Source of the DNA: Paenibacillus sonchi | GTDB lineage: Bacteria; Bacillota; Bacilli; Paenibacillales; Paenibacillaceae | Length of the DNA: 64,000 bases | NCBI RefSeq assembly: GCF_016772475.1 | Contig: NZ_CP068595.1 | Coordinates: forward strand, 5,456,001 to 5,520,000 | Direction of reading: 5' to 3' | Shown here: positions 42,679-54,841 of the stretch, one piece after another | Layout of the letters: each line of letters begins with the position of its first letter | Position numbering within the stretch: the stretch's first letter is position 1 | Program-made: the position numbers and the translations under genes | The notes under the pieces: model-generated | What the model was told of the DNA's origin: nothing | What the model saw: only the letters and a program-made list of their open reading frames with translations | The model's database searches: none

Positions 42679-42718
42679 GCGCGCTTCTCTTCCTCGTGAA
42701 GGGAAACGCGCCTTTTTT
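42679..42718. terminator. terminator of lacZ
   Basis: GCGCGCTTCTCTTC pairs with GAAGGGAAACGCGC (two mismatched positions), with A and T runs outside. It can end lacZ transcription on the minus strand. Confidence 0.65.
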
Positions 42719-42753
42719 CATTGGAAATCTCTAGTTCACGCGATATTTAAAGA

Positions 42754-45888
<3,135 letters not shown>

Positions 45889-45983
45889 TTATATTATTAT
45901 ATTCATATTATAAGAGGGCCACTCATCAAGAGATATAGAAGAATATTCGCTTGTATATCACAATATGAAACAGGAGAATGGAC

Positions 45984-46807
45984 ATGGAGAGCACACTGGT
46001 TTTTTGCGAGACCGAAGAAATGGCGCCCTTGCCGCTGTATGCGACTACGATCGGGTTCTGGGAGCATCAGCCGGCAATGGAGCGGCCCGCAGGGTTCCCG
46101 GACTATCAGATGCATCAGGTTCTTGAGGGCAAAGGAGAACTGTTCTTGAAGGACAAACATTACATTGTGGAGCCGGGGGATGTCTTTTTTCTTTTCCGCA
46201 TGTTGTCCATGCCTATGCGCCGATCAGCGCAGCCTGGAAGCTGTCCTGGGTTTCTTTTAATGGAAGGGAGGCGGGAAGCCTGCTGGCGTATGCCGGAATC
46301 CGGGAGTCCGGAACGGGGCGGTTAAGCAGACTCCCGTTGCTGGAGCCTCTGCACGAAATGCTGGAGCTCTCGCATGGCAATAGTCTCCAGATGAATCTGG
46401 AGCGTTCCAAGCTGATGTATGCACTGATGCTGGAGCTCAAAGTTCAGCTGTCGGCACCGGCAGGCGGGCCGGAGGAGCTGGAACGTATTAAGCCGGTGCT
46501 GCAGCATATCGAAAGCAATCTGCACCGGGCACTTCCGCTCAAAGAATTAGCCGAGGTCGCTTCCATCTCGCCGCAATATTTATGCCGCCTGTTTCAGCGG
46601 ACACTGCATGAGCGGCCGGTAACCTATATCAACAAGCAGCGGATCAACCGCAGCAAGCAGCTGATGTTCAGCGGCAGGGAGAAGAAGATTTATGAGATCG
46701 CAGAGCAGGCGGGGTTTGAGAATACGAGTTATTTCTGCGCCGTCTTCAAACGGGTCACCGGCATGCGGCCGGAGGAGTTCAAGCAGCTGCATGGTCTGGA
46801 GGGCTGA
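45984..46807 (+). pseudogene. AraC family regulator, frameshifted
   Basis: The cupin half (about 70 residues, QMHQVLEGKGELFLKDKHYIVEPGDVFF) and the AraC DNA-binding half (LKELAEVASISPQYLCRLFQR and IYEIAEQAGFENTSYFCAVFKR) are in different frames. One added T near 46184-46195 gives PHVVHAYAPISAAWKLSW and then LLEPLHEMLEL, an unbroken AraC protein of about 275 residues. It is divergent from lacZ and would control it in answer to a sugar. The ATG at 45984 has CAGGAG at a better distance than the ATG at 45978. Confidence 0.82.
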
Positions 46808-46826
46808 AGAGCGTAAGAGGCAGCAG

Positions 46827-46853
46827 AAAAACCGCGAACCCGATGTTCACGGT
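46827..46853 (-). terminator. terminator of the ATPase gene (minus strand)
   Basis: On the minus strand ACCGTGAAC pairs with GTTCGCGGT (one wobble pair), followed by five T. Confidence 0.75.
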
Positions 46854-46887
46854 CTTCATGATACGGCTTGCCGGACTCAATCGAAGG

Positions 46888-47477
46888 TCATTGCGAACCA
46901 TAAATAAACCTCTCAACCGCCGCTGCCGCTGTCCGGACATCCGGGTCCGAGTTGTCAATTTGCAGGATGTTGTCCGCCGGAAGCGGCCAGGCTATTGTGC
47001 GGCTGCCCAGTGAAGCGCGGAACATCTCCCAATTCTGAAACTTCCAGGCATCGAGCGGCGAATGCCGGCCTTCAATCCGTTCCCGGTACAGCCCGGAATT
47101 GCCCAGGCTTACCAGGACAACCTTCACTTCAATTTCCTCCAGGGTCCGGCCGATCCGGGCCAGCTCACCCCGATCCAGTCCGGCTCAGCGGCTTCTTTGG
47201 TGAATGGCCCTACTACAAACACATCACAGTCCAGACCCATATTGTCAAGCGCGGCATCCATAGTGATCCTATAGCCCAGATCGCGGCATAATCTCTTATA
47301 TTCGGCAGAATCCCGGTCAGCGGGGTCCAGCCCGTGCATCTGCATAATGACATCAGCAGCAGGCCGGAGCAGGATGTCCATATCCAGGACCGCGGCTTTT
47401 CGGCGGGACGCAACGGCTTTGGCCAAGGTCGTTTTGCCGGCCCCCGCCGGTCCCAGGAAAAATACAAGCTGGTTCAT
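46888..47477 (-). pseudogene. AAA/P-loop kinase-like ATPase, frameshifted
   Basis: The first 100 residues contain Walker A FFLGPAGAGKTTLAKA and VLDMDILLRPAADV. The frame then drifts after EPDWIG, while the second frame (from 47127) continues VKVVLVSLGNSGLYRERIEGR. Adding one base to the four-C run at 47168-47171 joins them as EPDWIGGELARIGRTLEEIEVKVVLVSL, for a protein of about 196 residues. It resembles the small zeta-toxin/shikimate-kinase-like P-loop proteins. The substrate is unknown. Confidence 0.8.
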
Positions 47478-47621
47478 CGGTGTCTCTCCTTAACTGAAAA
47501 TACTATTACATAATCGTACCATTTTTCACCCTGAAAATCTCCTGCCTTTGAATGCAAAGTCACTGACACCCGGCAGATGGAATGCTACCATGCTGGTATA
47601 CACATGCAGGAGGTGGTCCCT

Positions 47622-48784
47622 TTGCGCGGGAATAACGGTGAGCTAACCTATTCCTTAACCGGGGATGACGGGGGAGCCGGGCAGTACTTTAGGGACGTTG
47701 CTCTTTTTACAGATGAAGTTCTGATGAAATTGCATGAAGACCCGTCGATAGCCAAGTTTAGCCGGTATATAGCATTAAGAAAGCCGGAAGCCTGGAATCC
47801 AGATATCTATGCCCTTGAATGGCTGATGATTGGCGTACTATGGAACGTATATAACACAAGAGCAACAGCGGGAAGTGTATCTGCCGGACGGCTTCTTTCA
47901 TCACTGTACAGGCATAGAAGCCGGAGCCGCAGGGCGCGCAGAGCCGTGGACTGGCTGAAGGGGATTGCTGGGACTACCGTGCTGGCCCGGCGCCATCAAG
48001 CTTCTGAGCGGATACAACTGCAATCATTAGCCAGACTTCTTGGGTGGTTGACCGCCAGCGGAGAGTTCGAGCAGGAAACCGGGCGGCTGAAGATCTGGCT
48101 TGATTTTCTCAGAGGCTTGCCGGGCAAAGAGAGCGCAGGCATACTGCATCGGGCTGTGCAGAAGGCCACTTGGTTTGAGCGGCGCAGTCTGGAGTGTCTC
48201 GGCAGCTATACTTCCCAGGTAGAGACTTATATTGAGCACAATCACCAGCGGTTGAAGTGGCAGGAAAACCGTATTTTCTGCAGCCGGGAACGGGTGGAGT
48301 ACCATTTGAACATGGTTGGAGCGGAAATCATGAACCGGGTTTTTCACGATGGCTTCCGAGCGGCATCTGAGAAAATAGTATTCCTGCCCATCTGCATGCG
48401 CAACAAATCCGCCGAGGCTTGCCGGGCGGTGCCGGAGGGACAGGGGTATGTCTGCAGACGCTGCTCCAAAACCTGCCGGGTACATGCAGTTACAGCGATG
48501 GCCGAAGCCTGTGACAGCAAGGTGCTGATAATTCCGCATGCCTCAACGGCTTTTGGGAAAGAACGCATCCCTGAGGGCAAAGTCGGTATTGTCGGCATAG
48601 CCTGTGTCCTGAATCTCATCTCCGGCGGGTACAAAGCCCGTGAAATGGGGTATCTGCCGCAATGTGTACTGCTCCATTATCAGGCTGTGTGATGCATTGG
48701 CATCCGGAGGGCATCGAGACCTGTATCGATATGGATCGTCTTCAGGTTATGCTGGAACAGGGTAAGCCTGCAAGCAAAACCTGA
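47622..48784 (+). pseudogene. DUF116 family protein, C-terminus frameshifted
   Basis: The frame as read ends at 48692 after LLHYQAV. The next frame reads GCVMHWHPEGIETCIDMDRLQVMLEQ and ends at 48784, which is the usual cysteine-containing end of DUF116. One extra C at about 48681 would give HYPGCVMHWH. Earlier cysteines lie in ICMRNKSAEACRAVPEG and CRRCSKTCRVH, so an iron-sulfur or zinc site is likely. The first 200 residues are Arg-rich and helical. I prefer the TTG start at 47622 (AGGAGGTGG upstream); the ATG at 47577 is an alternative. The function of the family is unknown. Confidence 0.72.
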
Positions 48785-48876
48785 ATATAATAGGATCTTG
48801 TGTTATGGTTGATCTTGATCTTCTATCTATACAATTTATTTACTCACAGGCGTTATTCCAGCGGAGGGCAATCACA

Positions 48877-50058
48877 ATGAACAGACGCAAACTTCAACTT
48901 TTCTGCTTAATGGCGGCAGGGATGCTGCAAATAGCCGGGTGTGAAACCGGGTCTGACGCGCAGCCTGATCCAGTCACGCAGATTCGGGCAGAGAAGAGTA
49001 ATCAAGACAAGGCTTCAGCAGAGAATAGAGGGACAGGCAGAGATTATATCTTTCAAGACAGTGACAAGAAGCTGTTGACCGAGGATAATCTCAGCAACAT
49101 CGACAGCAGAATGCTGGAGCTGGCGAGAAATGAGATTTTTGCCCGGCATGGCCAAGTATTTAAGCGGCCGGACCTGAAAGACTATTTTGCAGGCAAACGC
49201 TGGTACACAGCCGTTGCGGATTACAATGGCAGCCTGACGGATACAGAAAGCAGGAACCTTAAGCTGATTCAAAAACATGAGAAGCTCATGTCTGCCAACC
49301 AGCTGGAAAAACTGTGGGATGTGGATGATCATGTGCTCGGTTATCCGCAGGGCGATGAGTCTATCCGGCTTCCGGCAGCAAATGTGGATTTGAATGGCGA
49401 CGGGACGGTTGAGCATATCCAAATGAACTTAATCCGGCATAACGAGGTCAGTGACGAATGGAACCTCTCGGTAAATGATACTGAACTGACAATTGAGCTG
49501 TCTGACTCATACTCCACTTCTTATTTCAAAATTGTTGATTCGGATATCAATGACCCCTATTTTGAAATCGCTTTGGAGGACAGCAATGAGTCTGCGCAAT
49601 TCACAACGGAGTATTACTATTATAACGGGCATAACCTTATACATATGGGAACGCTGGACGGGCTTACAGCCAATGCGCTGTCTTTGGATGGAAAAGGAAC
49701 AGTAACAACATCGAGACAAGCCATTGACTTTCAATGCTGGTTCTATCTTGAAACATTTGAGCTGGACGCCGAGCACATGTGGAAGGCATCTCCGGCTGAT
49801 TATTATCCCATGGAACCGCCTACGCCTTGGGTAGCCAAAGTGCGTTTTCCTGTCTATAAAACCTCCGGGCAACACGATATTCTCAAGTGGGTGGAGCCAG
49901 GGGATTCAGTCTATTTCCAGGGCGGAGACACGGAGGGGAATGGAAAGATTAAGACAGAGGAGGGTACAACGGGGTGGATTCAAGTCAAGGATGGTCATCT
50001 TGCCGGAACGGATACAGATATCTATGACTGTTTTGAAGGGCTGCTGTTATATGGCTGA
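48877..50058 (+). CDS. lipoprotein with YARHG domain
   Basis: The protein of about 393 residues has a lipoprotein signal with lipobox LQIAGC (Cys about residue 22). The YARHG domain follows at about 70-140, with the signature LARNEIFARHGQVFKRPDLKDYF and KRWYTA. The C-terminal part contains VDLNGDGTVEHI, like an EF-hand/dockerin-type calcium loop, and a final GTTGWIQVKDGHL segment like an SH3 fold. It should be anchored on the outer face of the membrane. Its role is unknown. I chose the ATG at 48877 because GGAGGG precedes it and the signal peptide begins there. Confidence 0.82.
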   Translation: MNRRKLQLFCLMAAGMLQIAGCETGSDAQPDPVTQIRAEKSNQDKASAENRGTGRDYIFQDSDKKLLTEDNLSNIDSRMLELARNEIFARHGQVFKRPDLKDYFAGKRWYTAVADYNGSLTDTESRNLKLIQKHEKLMSANQLEKLWDVDDHVLGYPQGDESIRLPAANVDLNGDGTVEHIQMNLIRHNEVSDEWNLSVNDTELTIELSDSYSTSYFKIVDSDINDPYFEIALEDSNESAQFTTEYYYYNGHNLIHMGTLDGLTANALSLDGKGTVTTSRQAIDFQCWFYLETFELDAEHMWKASPADYYPMEPPTPWVAKVRFPVYKTSGQHDILKWVEPGDSVYFQGGDTEGNGKIKTEEGTTGWIQVKDGHLAGTDTDIYDCFEGLLLYG

Positions 50059-50063
50059 TCCGT

Positions 50064-50093
50064 TTGACAACTAAACCGTCCAGACGGTATATT
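50064..50093 (+). promoter_or_regulatory. promoter and operator of the TetR/SMR operon
   Basis: TTGACA (50064-50069) and TATATT (50088-50093) are 18 bases apart. The perfect inverted repeat ACCGTC-CA-GACGGT (50075-50088) fills the spacer, as expected for autorepression by the TetR protein. Confidence 0.8.
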
Positions 50094-50113
50094 CAATTCA
50101 GGACGGTGATGAA

Positions 50114-50671
50114 ATGAGTAAAGACGGCGAAGAAAAAATCCCGAAGCGGATGCTTATTCTACTCGCTGCGATAGAGGTTATGCGTGAGCTGGGCGGAGAG
50201 CAATTGACGCTGGAGTTGGTTGCCAAGCGGGCCGGAGTCAGCAAAGGCGGCTTGCTATACCATTTTCCGGGTAAAGAAGCGCTGGTTAATGGTGTAGTGG
50301 AGGCGTTGACGAACAGCTTTGAAGCCGATCTGGAAAAACGGATTGTTGCGGATCCAATCAGCAGCGGGAGATGGAGCAGGGCTTATATTGAATCCACCTT
50401 CGACGAAGCCGGTGTCGGCAATGATGTAGGTACAGTGCTTGCTTCAGCGCTTTTCCTCAACCCGGAATCCTTGAACGGTATTCGCCATGCCTATGCAGAT
50501 TGGCAGCTTAATATTGAGAACGACGGGTTGGACCCTGTACAAACGACCATTGCCAGACTAGCTGCCGACGGCTTATGGTTTGCGGAGATGTTTGGCCTTG
50601 CCCCTCCGGGCAAAGAATTGAAGCAGCGGGTGCTTGAGGCTTTGCTGCAGCTTACAAAGGAGGGAAACTAA
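50114..50671 (+). CDS. TetR family transcriptional repressor
   Basis: The 185-residue protein has a TetR N-terminal DNA-binding domain (LTLELVAKRAGVSKGGLLYHFPGKEALV, about residues 34-61) and a helical ligand domain. It probably represses its own operon through the inverted repeat between the -35 and -10 boxes and is released by a compound exported by the SMR pump. Its stop overlaps the ATG of the SMR gene. Confidence 0.93.
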   Translation: MSKDGEEKIPKRMLILLAAIEVMRELGGEQLTLELVAKRAGVSKGGLLYHFPGKEALVNGVVEALTNSFEADLEKRIVADPISSGRWSRAYIESTFDEAGVGNDVGTVLASALFLNPESLNGIRHAYADWQLNIENDGLDPVQTTIARLAADGLWFAEMFGLAPPGKELKQRVLEALLQLTKEGN

Positions 50672-51060
50672 TGGCTTATTTGCTGCTGGCGGTATCCATT
50701 GCCAGTGAACTGCTTGGAACTTCAATGCTGAAGGCATCCCAAGGCTTTACACGGCTGGTTCCGTCTATTGTGACAGTGGTTGCATTCATATGTTCGTTCT
50801 ATTTCTTGTCGATCTCACTGAAGTCCATTCCCTTGAATACAGCGTACGCCATCTGGTCAGGGCTTGGTACAGTAATTACAGTGATTGTGTCGGTCGTAAT
50901 CTGGAAGGAAAAGATTAATACCGCCAGCGTCGTCGGAATCGCCCTTATCATCATTGGCGTGGTTGTGCTGAATTTGCTGGGTCCGGGACACGGGCCTTCT
51001 GAAGACCAACAATCTAGCAATCTGCATTCTGTGGCTGCCATCGAAAAGAGGAACTCCTAG
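50671..51060 (+). CDS. SMR family multidrug efflux protein
   Basis: The 129-residue protein has four membrane segments and the SMR pattern: conserved Glu in VSIASELLGTSMLK (about residue 13), the motif AYAIWSGLGTV (about 60-70) and a C-terminal fourth helix. It works as a dimer in the membrane and exchanges protons for cationic compounds. The extra hydrophilic tail (about 25 residues) is unusual for SMR proteins. It is translationally coupled to the TetR repressor gene. Confidence 0.92.
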   Translation: MAYLLLAVSIASELLGTSMLKASQGFTRLVPSIVTVVAFICSFYFLSISLKSIPLNTAYAIWSGLGTVITVIVSVVIWKEKINTASVVGIALIIIGVVVLNLLGPGHGPSEDQQSSNLHSVAAIEKRNS

Positions 51061-51240
51061 ATTCAAATTAGGCAGGTTCTGCATTAAGAAGTCACCTGGA
51101 AAGTTAGGCAAGTTAGGCAGAGTTGTTAGTCCATTACGCAGCAGTTAGGAAGGGAAAATGAATCCATTGAAGCGGCTCGCAGAAACAGCATCTGCGGGCC
51201 GCTTTTGAAACTGAAATCCTATACATACGTCGACAATCTT

Positions 51241-51258
51241 AATATATCATGATATATT
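51241..51258. promoter_or_regulatory. 18-bp perfect palindrome in the GntR-type regulator promoter
   Basis: AATATATCATGATATATT lies where the -35 box should be, just before TATAAT (51265-51270). Its right part with flank, TGATATATTAT (51250-51260), recurs upstream of the GH125 operon at 56275-56285. Confidence 0.65.
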
Positions 51259-51305
51259 ATTATGTATAATCGTGAAAAATCAGAGTCAGGAGATAGTGAA
51301 AAGTC

Positions 51306-52466
51306 ATGACCGAACCGACTTCTTCCAAGCCGATGTATGAGAAAATATTTGACGAAGTGAAGGAGAGCATATTGACTCAAGCCTACCAGCTTGGAGAACG
51401 TGTCCCTTCCGAGAAAGAGCTTGCCGATACCTATAACGTGAGCCGTATCACCAGTAAAAAAGCACTTGAGATGCTGGCCGCAGAGCACCTAATCGTCCGC
51501 AAACCGGGCAGGGGCTCCTTTGTGGCCGATCCAGCGGCCGAATCTCAGGAACTGGCGGCCGCAGCAGATACCGGGAGGACTGCAATCAACACAGAGGAAA
51601 AGACCATTGGGCTGATAATAACCGACTTCGGCAACAGCTACGGGACCGGACTGATATATGGCATGGAACAGGCCTCGCGCGATAATGACTGTTTTCTGGT
51701 CCTGCGGAGGACCTTCGGTATTCCTGAGAATGAGGAGCAATCCATCCAGAAGCTGCTCAACCTGGGTGTGGACGGGCTCATCATTTTCCCGGCTCAGGGT
51801 GAATATTTCAATGCTGAAATTCTTAAGCTGGTTATTGACCGTTTCCCGCTGGTGCTGGTGGACCGGCATTTGAAGGGGGTTGCCGCCGCATCGATCAGCT
51901 CGGACAATCTCCAGGCTGCGTTAGAAGCTACCGAGTATTTGTTTGATCTGGGACATACACATATATCGTTTTTGTCACCTCCTCCGGTAGATACAACAGC
52001 CGTAGAAGACCGGATTGAAGGCTTTATTCAAGCACACGCCCAGCGGGGAATTATGGTGGATAAGGAGCTGTGGGTCAGCGACCTGACTTCGACCCTGCCG
52101 AAGTTTTTTAACCAGGATAACATTGAAAGGGACATCACGCGCCTGATCTCTCATTTGGAGAGCCACCCTTCCATTACGGCACTGTTTGCCATTGAGTACA
52201 ATATTGCTCTGCTCGCCAAGACTGCAGTAGAACGCCTGGGGCTGCGAATTCCTGAAGACATTTCAATTATTTGCTTCGACAGTCCGCCAACCCATCTCGG
52301 CGGCGGCTATTCCTTCACCCATATGCGTCAGAATGAAGAAGAGATGGGGCGGATTGCTGTGGAAAATGTGCTGAGTCTGATGAACGGGCAGCCCGTACCC
52401 AATAAGGTAATGCTGGATGCGAAGCTGATCCCCGGCAGCTCGACCGGGCCAGCATCCCACAAATAA
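51306..52466 (+). CDS. GntR-type HTH regulator with LacI/periplasmic-binding sensor domain (AraR-like)
   Basis: The 386-residue protein has a GntR winged helix (RVPSEKELADTYNVSRITSKKALEML, about residues 36-61) joined to a LacI-type ligand domain (IGLIITDFGNSYGTGLIYGMEQ, about 100-121, then GVDGLIIFPAQ and DISIICFDSPP). This hybrid is known from AraR, where a sugar releases the repressor from DNA. It probably represses itself through the palindrome at 51241 and the mannan operon through the related site at 56275. The effector sugar is inferred, not seen. Confidence 0.9.
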   Translation: MTEPTSSKPMYEKIFDEVKESILTQAYQLGERVPSEKELADTYNVSRITSKKALEMLAAEHLIVRKPGRGSFVADPAAESQELAAAADTGRTAINTEEKTIGLIITDFGNSYGTGLIYGMEQASRDNDCFLVLRRTFGIPENEEQSIQKLLNLGVDGLIIFPAQGEYFNAEILKLVIDRFPLVLVDRHLKGVAAASISSDNLQAALEATEYLFDLGHTHISFLSPPPVDTTAVEDRIEGFIQAHAQRGIMVDKELWVSDLTSTLPKFFNQDNIERDITRLISHLESHPSITALFAIEYNIALLAKTAVERLGLRIPEDISIICFDSPPTHLGGGYSFTHMRQNEEEMGRIAVENVLSLMNGQPVPNKVMLDAKLIPGSSTGPASHK

Positions 52467-52517
52467 AGAGATTTGCGGGAGACCCCATTTAAGACATTCC
52501 CAAATCGTTGATAAAAA

Positions 52518-52561
52518 TCACACCACCACCTGTTTCTTTTGGGTGGTCGTGTGATTTTTTT
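52518..52561 (+). terminator. terminator after the GntR-type regulator gene
   Basis: TCACACCACCACC pairs with GGTGGTCGTGTGA (one mismatch), followed by seven T. Confidence 0.9.
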
Positions 52562-52628
52562 GAGAGTTTTTCGCTCTCTTGTAATAGAGTAAATTAAATA
52601 GGCTATGATAGTGAAAGAGGGATGTCCG

Positions 52629-53324
52629 GTGAGTCAAACTATATTGATCGTGGACGACGAGCGCGAGGTCGTCGATTTGCTGAAATTGTATATCGAGAAC
52701 GAAGGCTACAACGTGCTGGAGGCTTTTGACGGACAAGAGGCGATGGAGCTGGTGCGCAAGCATGATATTCACCTCATTGTGCTTGATGTCATGATGCCCG
52801 CCTGCGACGGGCTTCAGGTGGTTAAGGAACTGCGCCAGGCTCTGTCCGTCCCCGTGATCTTCCTGTCTGCGCGGGTGCAGGATCATGATAAGATTCTGGG
52901 GCTTAATCTGGGAGCTGATGATTATATGACCAAGCCTTTTAACCCGCTGGAAGTGGTCGCGCGCATACAGGCGCAGCTAAGAAGATATCAGTATATGCAT
53001 GCAGAGAGTGCTGCGGTTTCTGAGGTGGTGGAGATCGGCGGGCTGATCCTGGACAAGGCCGGCTGCCAGCTGCACAAGAACGGTCAATTGGTTCCGCTGA
53101 CGTCCATTGAGTATAAATTGCTGCTTCATTTTATGGAGAATCCAGGGCGGGTATTTACCAAGCGCCAGCTGTTGGACAGTGTCTGGCAGCAGTGGTTTGG
53201 AGACGACAACACCCTCCTTGTGTACATAAGCAAGCTGCGTGACAAAATTGAGGATGAGCCCAGGAAGCCGGTCTATTTAACCACCATCCGGGGATTGGGC
53301 TACCGGTTTGAGAAGAGATGCTGA
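52629..53324 (+). CDS. OmpR-family response regulator
   Basis: The protein of about 231 residues has a receiver domain with VDDE at the start, the phospho-acceptor Asp in IVLDVMMPACDG (about 52), the Lys in MTKPFNP (about 102) and a C-terminal winged helix ending TTIRGLGYRFEK. The GTG at 52629 is preferred over the ATG at 52605 because GAGGGA lies just upstream and the family starts near SQTILIVDDE. It overlaps its kinase gene by 7 bases. It may control the GH8 gene that follows. Confidence 0.93.
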   Translation: MSQTILIVDDEREVVDLLKLYIENEGYNVLEAFDGQEAMELVRKHDIHLIVLDVMMPACDGLQVVKELRQALSVPVIFLSARVQDHDKILGLNLGADDYMTKPFNPLEVVARIQAQLRRYQYMHAESAAVSEVVEIGGLILDKAGCQLHKNGQLVPLTSIEYKLLLHFMENPGRVFTKRQLLDSVWQQWFGDDNTLLVYISKLRDKIEDEPRKPVYLTTIRGLGYRFEKRC

Positions 53325-54733
53325 AGGCGGACCGCAAACAAACAGGGATAAGGGAAATGCTGCGCATCCATTATTACTTTCTGGTCGTGGTGATCAGCAT
53401 CATCGGAATGCTTAGCATTGCTTATGCTGCCAAAGGTTCCGACCGGAGCTATGCTTCAACGGAAATGCTGGTGACGAGAGCGCAGGATTTGGTTGATGCC
53501 GAGCGGGATGCTGTGAAGCTGGAGGCGTTGCTTCAGAATATCCTGAAGGTTCACGGGTGGGTGGAAACGCTGGATGAGAACAAGCAGCTTATCCATTACA
53601 CAGGCATTCCACTGGACCGATCCGCACCGGAGTCGTTATCGCTGGGCGAGGAGCCGGAAAATGCCCCTTATATCAGCTCGGAAGCCTCTTTTTTACAAGA
53701 AGGACTGCTCTATACCTATATCGTAAAAATACCTGTAGACCAACTGGAGGTAAGCATCTGGGACCAGCAGAGTGCCATGGACCGTGACAAACAGATTCAA
53801 CGTTACAATGTTCAGGCTGTGCTTGGGTTCATACTGCTCTCGGCCGTAGTTATTATTGTGTACAGCAGATGGACCGCAAGAAAAATAATCCAGCCGCTCG
53901 GCGCCATAGCCGCGGGCATCGATCATCTAAAGACGGGAGACTACACGATCCGCCTCAGCCTTAAGCTGGAGGGCGAATTTCTGCAAATCGGCAATACCTT
54001 GAATGATATGGCTGAAAAGCTGGAACAGGCCGGAGCGCATAAGGTGCAGATGGAAAGGGACCGCCAGCGGATGCTGGCGGATATTGCCCATGACTTGAAG
54101 ACACCTATCTCAACCTTGTACGGCTACGCCAAGGCACTGCATGAAGGGATGGTCAAAGATAATGACAAGCAGCAAAGCTATCTGCTGTCCATCTACACCA
54201 AGGCCAAACGGGTAGACGCCCTGCTGGATACGCTGTTTGAGATGACGCAGCTGGATCATCCCGATTATATGCTAGACAGACAGGTACAGGACCTGGGTGA
54301 GTGTATGCGCACAGCTATTCTGGAGCATTTCTCCGAAATAGAGGAAAAGGAGATGGAGCTGGAGGTGCGTATTCCCGATACCGAGGTGTGCTACGCTTTT
54401 GACCGCAAGCAGATGAGCCGTGTCTTCAGTAATCTGCTGTCCAATGCGGTGCGTTACAACCCGGCCGGTACCCGGCTGCGGGTGATGCTGGAGGCTCAGG
54501 CGGACGGGCTATGGCTGGAATTTGCCGACAATGGAAGCGGGATACCGGAGCACTTGCGCAGCGTGATTTTCGACCCTTTCGTCAGAGGCGACCAGGCAAG
54601 GTCCAATGAGGGAGGAACGGGTCTTGGACTGGCAATCGCCTACAAAATTGTCAGTCTGCATCAAGGTTCCCTGCAACTGCTGGGCACAGCGGAGGAACGA
54701 ACAATCTTCCGCATCATTCTACCTGATTTTTAA
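53318..54733 (+). CDS. sensor histidine kinase
   Basis: The 471-residue kinase has membrane segment 1 at about 13-32, an outside domain of about 130 residues, segment 2 at about 165-185, a HAMP domain (IIQPLGAIAAGIDHLKTGDY), His box DIAHDLKTPISTLYGYAK, N box NLLSNAVRYNP, FADNGSGIPE and the glycine box GGTGLGLAIAYK. All catalytic boxes are intact. The TTAAG-rich region between its stop and the GH8 gene may contain sites for the partner regulator. The stimulus is unknown. Confidence 0.94.
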   Translation: MLKADRKQTGIREMLRIHYYFLVVVISIIGMLSIAYAAKGSDRSYASTEMLVTRAQDLVDAERDAVKLEALLQNILKVHGWVETLDENKQLIHYTGIPLDRSAPESLSLGEEPENAPYISSEASFLQEGLLYTYIVKIPVDQLEVSIWDQQSAMDRDKQIQRYNVQAVLGFILLSAVVIIVYSRWTARKIIQPLGAIAAGIDHLKTGDYTIRLSLKLEGEFLQIGNTLNDMAEKLEQAGAHKVQMERDRQRMLADIAHDLKTPISTLYGYAKALHEGMVKDNDKQQSYLLSIYTKAKRVDALLDTLFEMTQLDHPDYMLDRQVQDLGECMRTAILEHFSEIEEKEMELEVRIPDTEVCYAFDRKQMSRVFSNLLSNAVRYNPAGTRLRVMLEAQADGLWLEFADNGSGIPEHLRSVIFDPFVRGDQARSNEGGTGLGLAIAYKIVSLHQGSLQLLGTAEERTIFRIILPDF

Positions 54734-54841
54734 GATTACATTAAGTTTCGGTTTAGAGTAGGGAAAGTCTATCCTGTTATGCTGTGAGCATACAGCATGA
54801 TCAGCAGTCCGGATTTTTAATTAAAAAGGAGATGATATTAT

